From CAVRAZ01 sp963719135 (GTDB taxonomy: Bacteria; Pseudomonadota; Gammaproteobacteria; DSM-19610): a stretch of DNA of 64,000 nt. Positions 29,595 through 38,850 of this stretch are shown in pieces. The notes under the pieces were generated by a model. The model ran no database searches. It saw only the letters and a program-made list of their open reading frames with translations, and had not been told where the DNA came from. A program made the translations under genes and the position numbers. Location of the stretch: NCBI GenBank assembly GCA_963719135.1, contig CAVRAZ010000005.1, positions 238,299 to 302,298 of the forward strand, read 5' to 3'. Within the stretch, counting starts at the first letter, position 1; each line of letters starts with the position of its first letter.

Positions 29595-30404
29595 TTGAAT
29601 GGCACAAAACTAGCTCAGTTATTCGCAAACGGGTTTTTCCCCCGGGTTGCAGTGGCAGGTGCCAAGTTGAACTCTTCGGCCGATCTCGAGAGTAATGCCT
29701 GCATCGTGGCCGGCGTCCAGCCGCTGCTCGCCGAATTGCAGGATAGGGTCAAACTCCACTTTGCGGGAACGGGCGGCAGCGGACGGGCCCTTCTGGAACA
29801 GTTCATCCACCGCGTCTTCGAGCAGCGGTACGGGGCCACGTTGAACGCCTACTATCCCAACCTGACCGCGTTCACCACGGGGGGACGCATTCGCGGCGTG
29901 GTCGGATACCGCGACGGCCTGGAGAAGCCGCTGTTCTCCGAACAGTATCTCGATGCGCCGGCGGAATTGCTGCTGGCCGACCGCTTCGATCAGATTGTCG
30001 GCCGCGGCCGGCTGGTCGAAGTGGGGAACCTGGCGTTCGACGGTCACGGCGATGCGCGCTGGCTGATCGCGGCCATGACCGTGCTGCTGTATGCCGCCGG
30101 CTACCGCTGGGTGCTGTTCACCGCCGTCAAACCGCTGTTCAACGCCTTTCAACGTCTGGGTCTGCGACCGGTCAGTATGGCCGTTGCCGACCCGGCACGC
30201 CTGTCCGACGGCGGCAGCCGGTGGGGCAGCTACTACCGGGCCGAGCCGGTGGTCTGTGGCGGTGACATCGAGGCCGGCTACCGGAAACTGACTGCGCATG
30301 TCTCGTCGCGCCAACCGGGACTGCAGGCGCTGCTGCGCGATGCCTGGCGACTGGGTCAGCGGTTGCGGCATGGCGACGCGCCGACCGCCGAAAGCGCAGT
30401 CTGA
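29595..30404 (+). CDS. Thermostable-hemolysin (delta-VPH) family protein
   Basis: Up to 269 aa. ATLNAYYPNLTAF, GYRDGLEKPLFSEQYLD and EVGNLAFDGHGDARWLIAAMT match the thermostable hemolysin family, whose fold looks like a GNAT acyltransferase; hemolytic activity is not certain for most members. The start is doubtful. TTG 29595 is the longest frame, but a sigma-54-type promoter at 29600-29615 lies inside it. That would push the true start to GTG 29652 or TTG 29667. First gene of a cluster with an AMP-dependent ligase two bases downstream. Confidence 0.8.
   Translation: MNGTKLAQLFANGFFPRVAVAGAKLNSSADLESNACIVAGVQPLLAELQDRVKLHFAGTGGSGRALLEQFIHRVFEQRYGATLNAYYPNLTAFTTGGRIRGVVGYRDGLEKPLFSEQYLDAPAELLLADRFDQIVGRGRLVEVGNLAFDGHGDARWLIAAMTVLLYAAGYRWVLFTAVKPLFNAFQRLGLRPVSMAVADPARLSDGGSRWGSYYRAEPVVCGGDIEAGYRKLTAHVSSRQPGLQALLRDAWRLGQRLRHGDAPTAESAV
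29600..29615 (+). promoter_or_regulatory. Candidate sigma-54 (-24/-12) promoter
   Basis: TGGCACAAAACTAGCT matches 10 of 12 fixed positions of the -24/-12 consensus TGGCACG-N4-TTGCW, with GG and GC exactly ten bases apart. It lies just upstream of the hemolysin/ligase cluster, 1.7 kb from the start of a sigma-54 regulator and kinase pair. It would be driven by an activator, perhaps that one. Sequence match only. Confidence 0.55.
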
Positions 30405-30406
30405 GC

Positions 30407-31870
30407 ATGCAGAGCGTACTCGACCGCATCGACCAGTTCGCCGGGGAGCGTCCCAGCGGTCCGGCGCTGACCGACGGTCATGTCTGTCTCGATTACCTGG
30501 AACTGAGGCAGGAGATCGAGCGCGTGGCGGCGACGCTGTATCTGCGACGCATCGGCCTGCTGCTCGGCAACGGCTGTGCCTGGGCCGTGCTGGACCTCGC
30601 CGCGCAGCGCCAGGGCGCGGTCTGCATTCCGCTGCCGCCGTTCTTTTCGGATAACCAGTTGCGGCACCTGATTCGGGACTCCGGCATCGAGGTCGTCATC
30701 ACCGACCAGCCGGCGCGCCTGTTGCACATCGTCAAGGAACCGCTGATCACCGAAATCGTCGTGGCGTCGAAACGGCTGGGCTGTTTCGTCATCATGCCGG
30801 AGGCGACGCCGACACTGGCGCCGCCGATTTCCAAGATCACCTACACGTCCGGCAGCACCGGTCAGCCCAGGGGCGTTTGTCTGACCGGTGTAGCCATAAC
30901 GCGCGTTACGGTTTCCCTGATCGCGGCCGTCGGCGCCAACGCGGCGGACAAGGCCATCACACTGTTGCCGCTGTCGACGCTGCTGGCGAACATCGCCGGC
31001 CTCTATGCGCCGCTTTACTGCGGCGGCACCGCCTGTGTTCCCGACCTCGCGCAGTGCGGTTTGGCGGGTTCGACCGGCGTTCGCGCGGACCGGCTCGTCG
31101 AGGCACTGCGGCGCAACCGGCCCTCGGTGACCGTGCTCGTGCCGCACCTGCTGAAATCGCTGGTCGAGGCCGGGGAAGCGAAGCTGCCGCTGCCGTCGTC
31201 GCTGCGCTATATCGCCGTGGGCGGCGCGCCGCTCTCGGGTCAGTTGTTGCAGCGCGCGCACGCACTGGGTCTTCCGGTCTATCAGGGTTACGGGCTTTCC
31301 GAGGCGGCTTCGGTGTTGACCCTGAACGCGCCCGGCGCGGATCGTCCGGGCAGCGTCGGTCGCCCGCTGCCGCACGTCAAACTGCGGATCGCCGCGGACG
31401 GCGAGATCATGGTCGGCGGCAATCTGTTCAGCGGGTACCTCGGTGCGCCGCCGCGTAAAGTGCGGGAATGGGCGACCGGCGACACCGGGTTCGTTGACGC
31501 CGACGGTTACCTTTACGTCACCGGACGCAAGAAGACCGCCTTTGCGACCGCCCATGGCCGCAACGTCGCGCCCGAGTGGATCGAAAGCGAACTCACCAGC
31601 ATTTCCGCCATCGCCCAGGCCGCGCTGTTCGGCGAAGGACGCGCCTCGAACGTCGCCGTCGTCGTGCTCAGCAGCACGGCGGCGGCCGCGCGGATCGGCC
31701 CGGTCATCGGGGCGTTGAACAGGACGCTGCCGGACTATGCGCGCGTGAATCGCTGGATCATCGCCGACGAACCCTTCTCCACCGGCAACGGTCTCGCCAA
31801 CGGCGCCGGTGTGCTCAATCGCCAGGCCATCGCCGCGCGCTACTGGGATCAGATCGACCAGGCGCACTGA
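30407..31870 (+). CDS. AMP-dependent synthetase/ligase (acyl-CoA synthetase family)
   Basis: 487 aa ANL-superfamily adenylating enzyme. The P-loop motif is ITYTSGSTGQPRG (residues about 144-156), then YQGYGLSEAASV, TGDTGFVDADGYLYVTGRKK and the C-terminal domain. One catalytic lysine region (normally PRTxxGKxxR near the C-terminus) reads FSTGNGLANGAG, so the final lysine appears absent, which may limit the adenylation half-reaction. Sits between the hemolysin-like gene and a diiron-oxygenase-like gene. The substrate is likely a fatty or aromatic acid but unknown. Confidence 0.85.
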   Translation: MQSVLDRIDQFAGERPSGPALTDGHVCLDYLELRQEIERVAATLYLRRIGLLLGNGCAWAVLDLAAQRQGAVCIPLPPFFSDNQLRHLIRDSGIEVVITDQPARLLHIVKEPLITEIVVASKRLGCFVIMPEATPTLAPPISKITYTSGSTGQPRGVCLTGVAITRVTVSLIAAVGANAADKAITLLPLSTLLANIAGLYAPLYCGGTACVPDLAQCGLAGSTGVRADRLVEALRRNRPSVTVLVPHLLKSLVEAGEAKLPLPSSLRYIAVGGAPLSGQLLQRAHALGLPVYQGYGLSEAASVLTLNAPGADRPGSVGRPLPHVKLRIAADGEIMVGGNLFSGYLGAPPRKVREWATGDTGFVDADGYLYVTGRKKTAFATAHGRNVAPEWIESELTSISAIAQAALFGEGRASNVAVVVLSSTAAAARIGPVIGALNRTLPDYARVNRWIIADEPFSTGNGLANGAGVLNRQAIAARYWDQIDQAH

Positions 31871-32550
31871 GTGAAACCGCTGAGTCTGCCTTTCCATGAG
31901 CGACTGCTCGCCGCGACCGCGCCTGCGCGGGAGCGGTTTCTGGCGACGCCCATTCTGCAGCGCGCCCTGCGCGGCGACATCGACAGGGACGATTATCTGA
32001 CCTTTCTGGGCCAGGCCTACCACCACGTCAGGCACACCGTGCCCCTGCTGATGAGTTGCGGCTGCCGGCTGGGCGAGCGCCACGACTGGCTGCGCAGCGC
32101 GATCGGCGTCTACGTCGACGAAGAAATGGGGCACGAGGAATGGATACTGGACGATATCGCCGCCGCAGGCGGCGACCCGCAGGCCGCGGCCGAGGCGCCG
32201 CCTCTTCCCGCCACCGAACTGATGGTGGCTTACGCCTATGACGTGATTCACGACGCAATCCGGTCGGCTTCTTCGGCATGGTGCTGGTGCTGGAAGGCAC
32301 CAGCGTGGCCATCGCATCGCGGGCGGCCGCCGTGCTTCGGCAGCGCCTGAATCTGCCCGGCGAGGCGTTTCGCTATCTCGATTCCCACGGCGTTCTGGAT
32401 CAGGACCACCTGCGGTTTTTCGAGGAACTGATGAACCGCCTGGCTGACCCCGAAGACCAGCGCATGGTGATTCATTGCGCGCGCATGTTCTACCGGCTCT
32501 ACGGCGACATCTTCCGTGCCGTCGACGAGCGATCCCAGACCAAGAGGTGA
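31871..32550 (+). pseudogene. Heme-oxygenase-like (TenA/UndA-type) iron oxidase, frameshifted as read
   Basis: GTG start directly after the ligase stop. Residues 1-130 (ILQRALRGDIDRDDYLTFLGQAYHHVRHTVPLL, VDEEMGHEEWILDD) and, in another frame, NPVGFFGMVLVLEGTS to the end match the iron-containing redox enzymes of the heme-oxygenase-like fold, with the Glu/His metal ligands in the EEMGHE segment. The frames are joined by adding one base near 32253, giving IHD-x-NPVGFFG. About 226 aa when repaired. Some relatives decarboxylate fatty acids to alkenes. Sequencing error or inactivation cannot be told apart. Confidence 0.82.
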
Positions 32551-32555
32551 TACCC

Positions 32556-33206
32556 ATGCAACGCACTGCACGATTCCTGTTATTCCAGGCGCTGGCGCTG
32601 ATTTCCTTCGCCGCCGCCGCCGTGGGCGACGATCTGGGCCGCGACATTGTCGACCTTCAGCACGCCTGGGAGCACGTCCACTACCAGGTGCCGGAAAAAC
32701 AGCAGGACACCGCGTTTGCCGACGTGGATGCCATGGCGGACAAGCTGGTCAAGCGCTATCCCGGCCGCGCCGAACCGCTGGTCTGGAAGGCCATCGTACT
32801 GAGCACGCACGCGGGCGCACGGGGCGGTCTCGGTGCGCTGGGGATGGTGCGCGACGCGCGCGACCTGCTGGAACGGGCGGAAAAGATCGATCCCTCTTCC
32901 CTCAACGGCTCGATCTATACCACGCTCGGCAGCCTGTACTACCAGGTGCCCGGCTGGCCGCTGGGTTACGGCGACGACACGAAGGCCGAGGCTTATCTGA
33001 AGAAGGCGCTGACGCTCAATCCCGACGGCGTGGATCCGAATTATTTTTACGGCGATTTCCTGTACCGCAAGGGCGATTACACCGGTGCCATGAGCGCCTT
33101 GCAGAAAGCGCTGCGCGCGCCGCCGCGACCCGAGCGGCCGCTGGCCGACGCGGGTCGCCGCAAGGAGATTCAGGCGATCATCGACAAGATCAACGCGAAA
33201 TCCTAG
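32556..33206 (+). CDS. Periplasmic TPR-repeat protein
   Basis: 216 aa with a signal peptide (LLFQALALISFAAAAVG). The mature part has helical repeats of TPR type: DLLERAEKIDPSSLNGSIYTTLGSLYYQ and AEAYLKKALTLNPDGVDPNYFYGDFLYRKGDYTGAMSALQKAL. ATG 32556 has AAGAGGTGA just upstream, six bases after the previous stop. Similar proteins accompany the hemolysin/ligase/SDR cluster; the role is probably protein binding. Confidence 0.75.
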   Translation: MQRTARFLLFQALALISFAAAAVGDDLGRDIVDLQHAWEHVHYQVPEKQQDTAFADVDAMADKLVKRYPGRAEPLVWKAIVLSTHAGARGGLGALGMVRDARDLLERAEKIDPSSLNGSIYTTLGSLYYQVPGWPLGYGDDTKAEAYLKKALTLNPDGVDPNYFYGDFLYRKGDYTGAMSALQKALRAPPRPERPLADAGRRKEIQAIIDKINAKS

Positions 33207-33460
33207 CGGGCTGCCGAAGAGCGTTCGTGCGGCGGGCTCGGGTGTTGAAACGGGCTCAAATGCTCCTATGCTGCGGGCACGCTGCGCCGTTACGCCGCTC
33301 TTCGCCTTGGCACGCATCCGCCAGAACGGTTTTCGACAGCCTGCCGGCGAACCTCTGAACAACGATTGACCGTTATCTGCGTGACACGCCGGTGGAAGCG
33401 GCCACGGCCGCTCCGACGGCGACATCACTCAATGTGTGACCTGCAAGAAGGATCCAGACG

Positions 33461-34270
33461 ATGAATCTCGAAGCACAACGCATTCTCATCACCGGCGCCG
33501 GCGGTGGCATCGGCGGCGCGCTGTGCGCGCGGCTTGCCGAACGCAAGGCCAGGCTCTGTCTGGTCGACCGTAATCCGGACGCCGCCGAGGGCATACAGCA
33601 GCAACTGAATAACGCGTCCGCGGACACCATGGTGGTTCCGGCCGACATCACGCGCGCCGACGAACGCGAACGCGCCGCCAACGCGATGGTGCAGGTCTGG
33701 GGCGGCGTCGACGTTCTGATCAATCTCGCCGGGGTGATGGATTTCGCGCGCTTCGACGAGCAGGATCCGGGCCTGTTGCAGCGCATGCTCCAGGTCAACG
33801 TCGAAGCGCCGCTGCAACTGACCCGTTACCTGCTGCCGCAGATGATCGAGCGCGGACGCGGCCGCATCGTCAACGTCGGCTCGATGTTCGGCAGCATCGG
33901 CTTTCCCTGCTTCGCCGTGTATTCGGCCACCAAGTTCGCCATGCGCGGCTTTTCTCAGGCGCTGCGCCGCGAACTGGCCGGCAGCGGTGTGGGCGTCACC
34001 TACGTTTCGCCGCGTGCGGTGCGCACGCCGTTCAACCCGCCGGTGGTGCACCACATGGCCGCGATCGGCATGCTGCACATGGACGATCCGCGCCCGGTCG
34101 CGGCCAGAATCGTCGCGGCCATCGAAAAGGAGCGGGACGAAGCCTATATCGGATTTCCGGAAAGCCTGTTCGCGCGCATCAATGCGGTCTTTCCCTCGCT
34201 GGTCGGCCGGGCGATCGTCAAACAGGTGCCGGCGCTGCGTTCCTTTGCGCAGGACAAGGCGAGGGCGTGA
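33461..34270 (+). CDS. Short-chain dehydrogenase/reductase
   Basis: 269 aa Rossmann enzyme. TGAGGGIGG binds the cofactor, the catalytic Ser is in NVGSMFG and the YxxxK pair is YSATK. D37 in LVDRN favours NAD(H). A C-terminal helix extension (ARINAVFPSLVGRAIVKQVPALRSF) is seen in SDRs of this cluster. A 255-base gap with no gene separates it from the TPR gene. Last gene of the hemolysin-ligase-oxidase-TPR-SDR group. Confidence 0.9.
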   Translation: MNLEAQRILITGAGGGIGGALCARLAERKARLCLVDRNPDAAEGIQQQLNNASADTMVVPADITRADERERAANAMVQVWGGVDVLINLAGVMDFARFDEQDPGLLQRMLQVNVEAPLQLTRYLLPQMIERGRGRIVNVGSMFGSIGFPCFAVYSATKFAMRGFSQALRRELAGSGVGVTYVSPRAVRTPFNPPVVHHMAAIGMLHMDDPRPVAARIVAAIEKERDEAYIGFPESLFARINAVFPSLVGRAIVKQVPALRSFAQDKARA

Positions 34271-34938
34271 CGGGCCTCGCGGCGCAGTTATTTCATGCGC
34301 GCGGTCCGCAGCGCCCGGTACGATAGCGCAGGGGGTCGTATCCGGAAGCAGCGGTTCGCCGGATTCGGATCGAGGATGGCCGCGCGGTGCTGACGCCCGG
34401 ATCACTACCGGTTCATCCGAGCGGTCAGCAGCGTCCGGTACCGGGGCCGGGAACAGTGGTCCGCCGAATCCCGATCGAGGATGGCTCTGCGATACCGACG
34501 TGCGGCTATGCACTGGCTGTCGATCTTGAAGCAGGGGGCTCGGTCGATACAATGCGGAGCCCATTAACGACCTCTGTTCCAACAAACGTTCGGTCAATCC
34601 GTCATCCCGGCGCAGGCCGGGATCCAGCCGCCGCCCCAATGGATTCCGGCCTGCGCCGGAATGACGACAAAGGCGGATCGTCTGTCACGCATAGTTGCAA
34701 GTCTCAATAGGATCGCGCGTGGCCAGCCCGCGCGTCACGCTCGCCTCCGGCTGTCGACCTTGAAGCGCGCGGGCAGGGTCGATACACTGCGCAGCCATTG
34801 ACCGGCTGTGTTCCCACGAACGTCGGGTCAGTCCGTCATTCCGGCGCAGGCCGGAATCCAGAATGTCCGATGCAGCGGACTCCGGCTTTCGCCGAAGCGA
34901 CGCTACAGCACCGGATCGGGAAATTCGCAAGCAATTAT
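34271..34938. repeat. Non-coding region with REP-like inverted repeats
   Basis: No gene seen. 34601-34666 holds an inverted pair: GTCATCCCGGCGCAGGCCGG and, facing it, CCGGCCTGCGCCGGAATGAC. 34834-34860 carries a third, direct copy (GTCATTCCGGCGCAGGCCGG). The same family appears at 20601. The stretches around 34290-34510 and 34700-34800 also look like diverged duplicates of each other (CGGATCGAGGATGGC, CCGATCGAGGATGGC). Such units are common extragenic repeats in GC-rich gammaproteobacteria. Confidence 0.65.
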
Positions 34939-35031
34939 ATGTTTACGTTTCAAGGTTTTCCGATGTTCATCGTGGTCGCGCTGGTAATCGTGGCCTGGCT
35001 GAGTTTCTTTTCGGTCATCTTCGCCGGCTGA
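34939..35031 (+). CDS. Possible 30-aa single-helix membrane peptide
   Basis: A 31-codon frame, ATG to TGA, made almost entirely of one hydrophobic helix (MFIVVALVIVAWLSFFSVIF) ending AG. It begins where the repeats stop and the base composition changes. No good Shine-Dalgarno. An internal ATG at 34963 would give 22 aa. It could be a real small membrane protein or chance. Confidence 0.3.
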   Translation: MFTFQGFPMFIVVALVIVAWLSFFSVIFAG

Positions 35032-35064
35032 GCGTTGCTTTCGCGGGTTTCATTGTCGCCGACT

Positions 35065-35143
35065 GCGTAGGTTGCTGAGGCACGAAGCCCAACGCCGGAC
35101 CGCTGACCGTTGGGCTTCGCTGCGCTCAGCGCCAACCTGCATT
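35065..35143. repeat. Palindromic dispersed-repeat unit
   Basis: Nested inverted repeat: outer arms GTAGGTTG and CAACCTGC, inner arms CGAAGCCCAACG and CGTTGGGCTTCG. It resembles the small palindromic extragenic elements (GTTGGGCTTCGCTGCGCTCAGC) scattered in many proteobacterial genomes. It could act as a terminator-like hairpin before the MscS gene, but lacks a T-tract. Confidence 0.55.
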
Positions 35144-35298
35144 TATCCAAGTTGTTGGGTTAATAATCGCCTGACGCGTCCGCAGCCCCAATTGTCGGTG
35201 CGCCGCCGGACGTATGCGCGGCGCCGACCGTTGGCCTTATAATGCGTTCGCGGTTCGTTCCACCCGATTCCCATTCCGACTTTCAGTACCGATAGCCT

Positions 35299-37020
35299 AT
35301 GATTGCGCGCCTCGCCCGATATGCACTGTTGTTCGTTCTCTGGTCCCCGGCCGCGTTTGCCGAGCCGCCCCAGGTTCCGGCGGCCACCGCACCGGCCGGT
35401 CAGCCGGCCGATGGCGTGCTGCTGGCCCAGTCGCTGGACCGTCTCGCCGAGATTCGCCAGCAGGTGCTCGACAAACAGCGCGCGCTCCAGACGCTGCGCG
35501 CGCAGATCGCGGCGGAGACCAACGAGGAGGCGCGCGCCGCTATGCAGCGGCGGCTGGATGACCTGCCAAAGAACATCGACCGGCTGAACAGCACCTTCGA
35601 ACAGGTCGCGACCAGCGGCATCGATGTCAGTGTGTTGTCCGAGCAGCCGGCCGAGCAGTTCGACTGGAAACAGGAACTGCTGGAGATCACCAAACCGCTC
35701 ATCAGCAGCCTCAAGGACCTGACCGAAAAACCGCGCAAGATCGAAAACCTGCGCGCGCAGGTCTACCGCTACCAGGACCAGTTGGAAGTGATCGACAAGG
35801 CCCTGGCGTCGATCGAGCGGTTTGAGAACGCCACGCCGCGGCCGATCGTCGCCGACAAACTCGAGGGCATGTCGAAGGACTGGAACCAGCGCAGGACCGA
35901 CGTGGCGAGCAATCTCGAGATCGCGCGCTATCAACTGGCGACGCTGCGCGGCCAGGACAGCTCGTACTGGCAGATGATCATCGATGCGACGCGGGCCTTT
36001 GTCGCCGGCCGCGGCCTGACGCTGGTGCTGGCCGTCGTCGCGGCCTTGCTCGTGTGGATGCTCGCGCGGCTGGCCCTGTACCTGATCCTGCGCTTCGCGC
36101 GCGTTACCTCCAGCTCGAAGAAATACCGCAATCGCGAGCGCGGTATTCTCTATCTCTACCGGCTGTTCGTCGGCGTGTTCGCGATCGTCGCCGTGCTCGT
36201 GGTCTTCTATACCCGCAGCGACCTGCTGCTGCTCGCACTGACCCTGATCGCGCTGGCGATGATGACCGCCGGCCTGCGTCAGACGGTGCCCAAGTACCTG
36301 AAGGAGATCCGCATCCTGCTCGACTTCGGCTCGGTGCGCGAGGGCGAGCGCATCGTCTACGGCGGCGTGCCGATGGAGGTCAAGGCGATTCACACCTTCG
36401 CCGTGCTGCGCAATCCGGAACTGGAAGGCATCGTGCGTCTGCCGATCGACCAACTGGTCGACCTGGTCTCGCGCCCGGCCGGCGAGGAGCCCTGGTTTCC
36501 GAGCAGCGTCGGCGACTTTCTCCTGCTGGCCGACGGCGGCTTCGCCGAAGTGACGCGCCAGACGATCGAGTTCGTGCAGTTGCGGATGATGGACAGCCTG
36601 GTGCAGGTGCCGGCTGCCGAATTCGTCCACAGCTGCGCGCGCAACCTGTCGCGCGAAGGCTTCGCCATCCGCGCCAACTTCGGCATCGACTACCGGCACC
36701 AGGCGATCTGCCTGGACCCGGTGCCGCGCCTGATGCACGAGGCCGTGTACGCTGCGCTGAAGGCATCGCCGTTCGGCTCCTGGGTGCGCGACCTGACCGT
36801 CGACTTCAAGGAAGCGGGCGCCAGCTCGCTCGACTACCTGGTCTATGCGCGCATGGCCGGCCCCGCCGCCGGCCGCTACTTCGCGCTGCAGCGCATCATG
36901 CAGCACGCGCTGGTCGATCTGTGCAACCGCGAAGGCTGGGTCATACCCTTCAGTCAGCTTACGATTCACCAGGGCGAGGGGTTCGAGGGGTTGCGGGCGG
37001 CGGAGGCGGGATCTGCGTGA
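35299..37020 (+). CDS. MscS-type mechanosensitive channel with coiled-coil periplasmic domain
   Basis: 573 aa: signal peptide, a periplasmic helical/coiled-coil region (residues about 35-225), two or three helices (VLAVVAALLVWMLARLALYLIL; LFVGVFAIVAVLVVFYT; LLLLALTLIALAMMTAGLR), then a pore-lining helix and MscS beta domain (RILLDFGSVREGERIVYGGVPMEVKAI) and a cytoplasmic domain. Releases solutes under osmotic shock in relatives. Stands alone between repeats and the start of the mobile region. Confidence 0.82.
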   Translation: MIARLARYALLFVLWSPAAFAEPPQVPAATAPAGQPADGVLLAQSLDRLAEIRQQVLDKQRALQTLRAQIAAETNEEARAAMQRRLDDLPKNIDRLNSTFEQVATSGIDVSVLSEQPAEQFDWKQELLEITKPLISSLKDLTEKPRKIENLRAQVYRYQDQLEVIDKALASIERFENATPRPIVADKLEGMSKDWNQRRTDVASNLEIARYQLATLRGQDSSYWQMIIDATRAFVAGRGLTLVLAVVAALLVWMLARLALYLILRFARVTSSSKKYRNRERGILYLYRLFVGVFAIVAVLVVFYTRSDLLLLALTLIALAMMTAGLRQTVPKYLKEIRILLDFGSVREGERIVYGGVPMEVKAIHTFAVLRNPELEGIVRLPIDQLVDLVSRPAGEEPWFPSSVGDFLLLADGGFAEVTRQTIEFVQLRMMDSLVQVPAAEFVHSCARNLSREGFAIRANFGIDYRHQAICLDPVPRLMHEAVYAALKASPFGSWVRDLTVDFKEAGASSLDYLVYARMAGPAAGRYFALQRIMQHALVDLCNREGWVIPFSQLTIHQGEGFEGLRAAEAGSA

Positions 37021-37594
37021 GTTGCCGTCGGTAACGCCGGCGGTCAGGCAGTCTGACCTGGGCAACGGAATTCGGGTCAGTCGATGATCAGGACTGAATG
37101 ATTCGTATTTCCGAAGCCGTATAGCGTGAGGGAGGGATGCTGATTTGCCCTCACCCGTACCAGCGTTCGCGGCCTATCACATGCCTGGCCAGGCTGGCTG
37201 CGGACATCCACCGAAAGCTGGAAATCCATCCGTGATTGGCCATAATGCGTGTAGGGGATGCGCCGGCCGAGAGGGAATGAGTCCAATGACCTGGCGGCGG
37301 TATCCGGGTTCTACAGGCGGTTATGCAACGGCCGCGGTCAGCCCGGGCTGAATTCACGCTTCAGCGTCGGTTCCGCTGATTTGCAGGATATCTACGAATA
37401 AGAGCAGGGAGGGCGGTACGTTTCTCACAATGCTATACCGAATCGGCCAATCGCATGCTAGGCGGAATCCGCCTATCACCCAATACTGCGTAATCCGTCT
37501 AACATACTGTTGCACAAATAGAAGGAAGGGAAAGGTCCGGGGCCAAGCGGAAGTGAGGCGCGCCAGGGAAGAGTAACACACAGGAGGTGATCGC
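37021..37594. other. Gap between the core region and the mobile region
   Basis: About 570 bases with no supported gene. It probably contains the left end of the IS91 element whose transposase follows; the exact boundary cannot be set. GTCTAAC at about 37496-37502 fits the RYYYAAC left core of an attC site and could be the partner of the attC right half found at 38808-38836 if the element split the site. Confidence 0.3.
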
Positions 37595-38827
37595 ATGGAA
37601 GCGACGCTGCAGAACGTGTTTCGTCAGGGATTTGATCGTTACCGTGAACGCCATGGGATGAGTGTGGATCAGTATCAGGCGGCGAAGGCCATCATGCACT
37701 GCCGGAGCGATGAACTGGGGCAGGAGGAATGGCTGTGCGAACGCGATGGCCACATCGAACAGCAGCCGCATTCGTGCCGTTACCGGAGTTGCCCGCGGTG
37801 CCAGCAGGTTTACACGCAGCAGTGGCTGGACAAGACGCAAGCCCGGCTGTTGCCGTGCGACCATTACCACGTGGTGTTCACGCTGCCGCATGAGCTCAAT
37901 GAGGTCTGGCAGCACAACCGGCGCTGGAGTGTGGATCGACTGTTCAAGGCATCGGCGGAGACGTTGCGTGAGCTACTCAAGGACCCGCGTTATCTAGGTG
38001 CCGAGGTCGGCCTGCTGGCAACGTTGCACACCTGGGGCCGCACGGCGTCGTTTCATCCGCACGTTCACGTGCTGGTGACCGGCGGTGGTTTGGCGAATGG
38101 GCGCTGGCGTGGCTTGTCGAAGGCGTTTCTGCTGCCTGCCGGTGTGCTCAAGGCGAAGTTCCGGGGCAAGTGGCTGAGCGGATTGAACGCGGCCTATGCC
38201 CGCGGCGAGTTGAAATTGCCGGCCCACTGGACGGACGGTGACTGGCGCCGTGCCTTGAGGCAAGCGGCGCGCAAAGCGTGGAATGTGCGCATCGAGGGGC
38301 CGTATCGTTACGGCAAGGGTGTCGTGAACTACCTGTCGCGCTACCTCCATGGGGGGCCGATGAAGGACCAGCGGCTGGTCAGCGCGGATGCCGCGCGGGT
38401 CAGCTTCCGCTACCGCGACCACCGCGATGGCAAGGACAAGGTCATGACCTTGAACAGCGAGCACTTCATCAGTCGGATGCTCTGGCATGTGCCCGTGAAG
38501 GGGCAGCACAACGTGCGCTACTACGGCTTGTACGTGCCTGGCGCTGACGGACAACGGGATGCCATACGCCGACAACTCGACCAGCCCGTGGGCGAAGGTG
38601 TCGCTCCGGTGACGAAACAGGAACGCCGATGCCCGCACTGTGGCGCCCTGCTGGTGCATTACCGCAGCACCTGGCGCAAAATTTCCGTTATAAGGAGCAA
38701 CCGCCTGCTGGAAGGTGCAGGGCCCGCTGTGCAACCAGGCGTTGGAGCCGACCGGCAAGGGCTTGGCCGGTCCCCGCCCTCGGGGCCAGCAGCTCTTTTT
38801 TTGCCTGGTGAGCGGCGGCTCAACTAA
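37595..38827 (+). CDS. IS91-family transposase (first type)
   Basis: 410 aa HUH rolling-circle transposase. N-terminal zinc-binding cysteines (CRYRSCPRCQ), the HUH motif in FHPHVHVLVTGGG, the tyrosine pair in VNYLSRYLHGG and a C-terminal CPHCG. A very strong ribosome site (AGGAGGTGATCGC) precedes ATG 37595. The last 50 residues look frame-diverged compared with family members. The element sits against the right half of an attC site, so it seems to have inserted into a cassette array. Confidence 0.9.
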   Translation: MEATLQNVFRQGFDRYRERHGMSVDQYQAAKAIMHCRSDELGQEEWLCERDGHIEQQPHSCRYRSCPRCQQVYTQQWLDKTQARLLPCDHYHVVFTLPHELNEVWQHNRRWSVDRLFKASAETLRELLKDPRYLGAEVGLLATLHTWGRTASFHPHVHVLVTGGGLANGRWRGLSKAFLLPAGVLKAKFRGKWLSGLNAAYARGELKLPAHWTDGDWRRALRQAARKAWNVRIEGPYRYGKGVVNYLSRYLHGGPMKDQRLVSADAARVSFRYRDHRDGKDKVMTLNSEHFISRMLWHVPVKGQHNVRYYGLYVPGADGQRDAIRRQLDQPVGEGVAPVTKQERRCPHCGALLVHYRSTWRKISVIRSNRLLEGAGPAVQPGVGADRQGLGRSPPSGPAALFLPGERRLN

Positions 38828-38836
38828 ACGTTAGGT
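38808..38836 (+). other. Right half of an attC site
   Basis: GAGCGGCGGCTCAACTAAAC followed by GTTAGGT, a perfect GTTRRRY core. The CGGCTCAACT preceding it is typical of the right arm of an attC. The left half is not adjacent, presumably displaced by the IS91 element. It marks the start of the next cassette. Confidence 0.55.
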
Positions 38837-38850
38837 TTACTTATTAAAGA

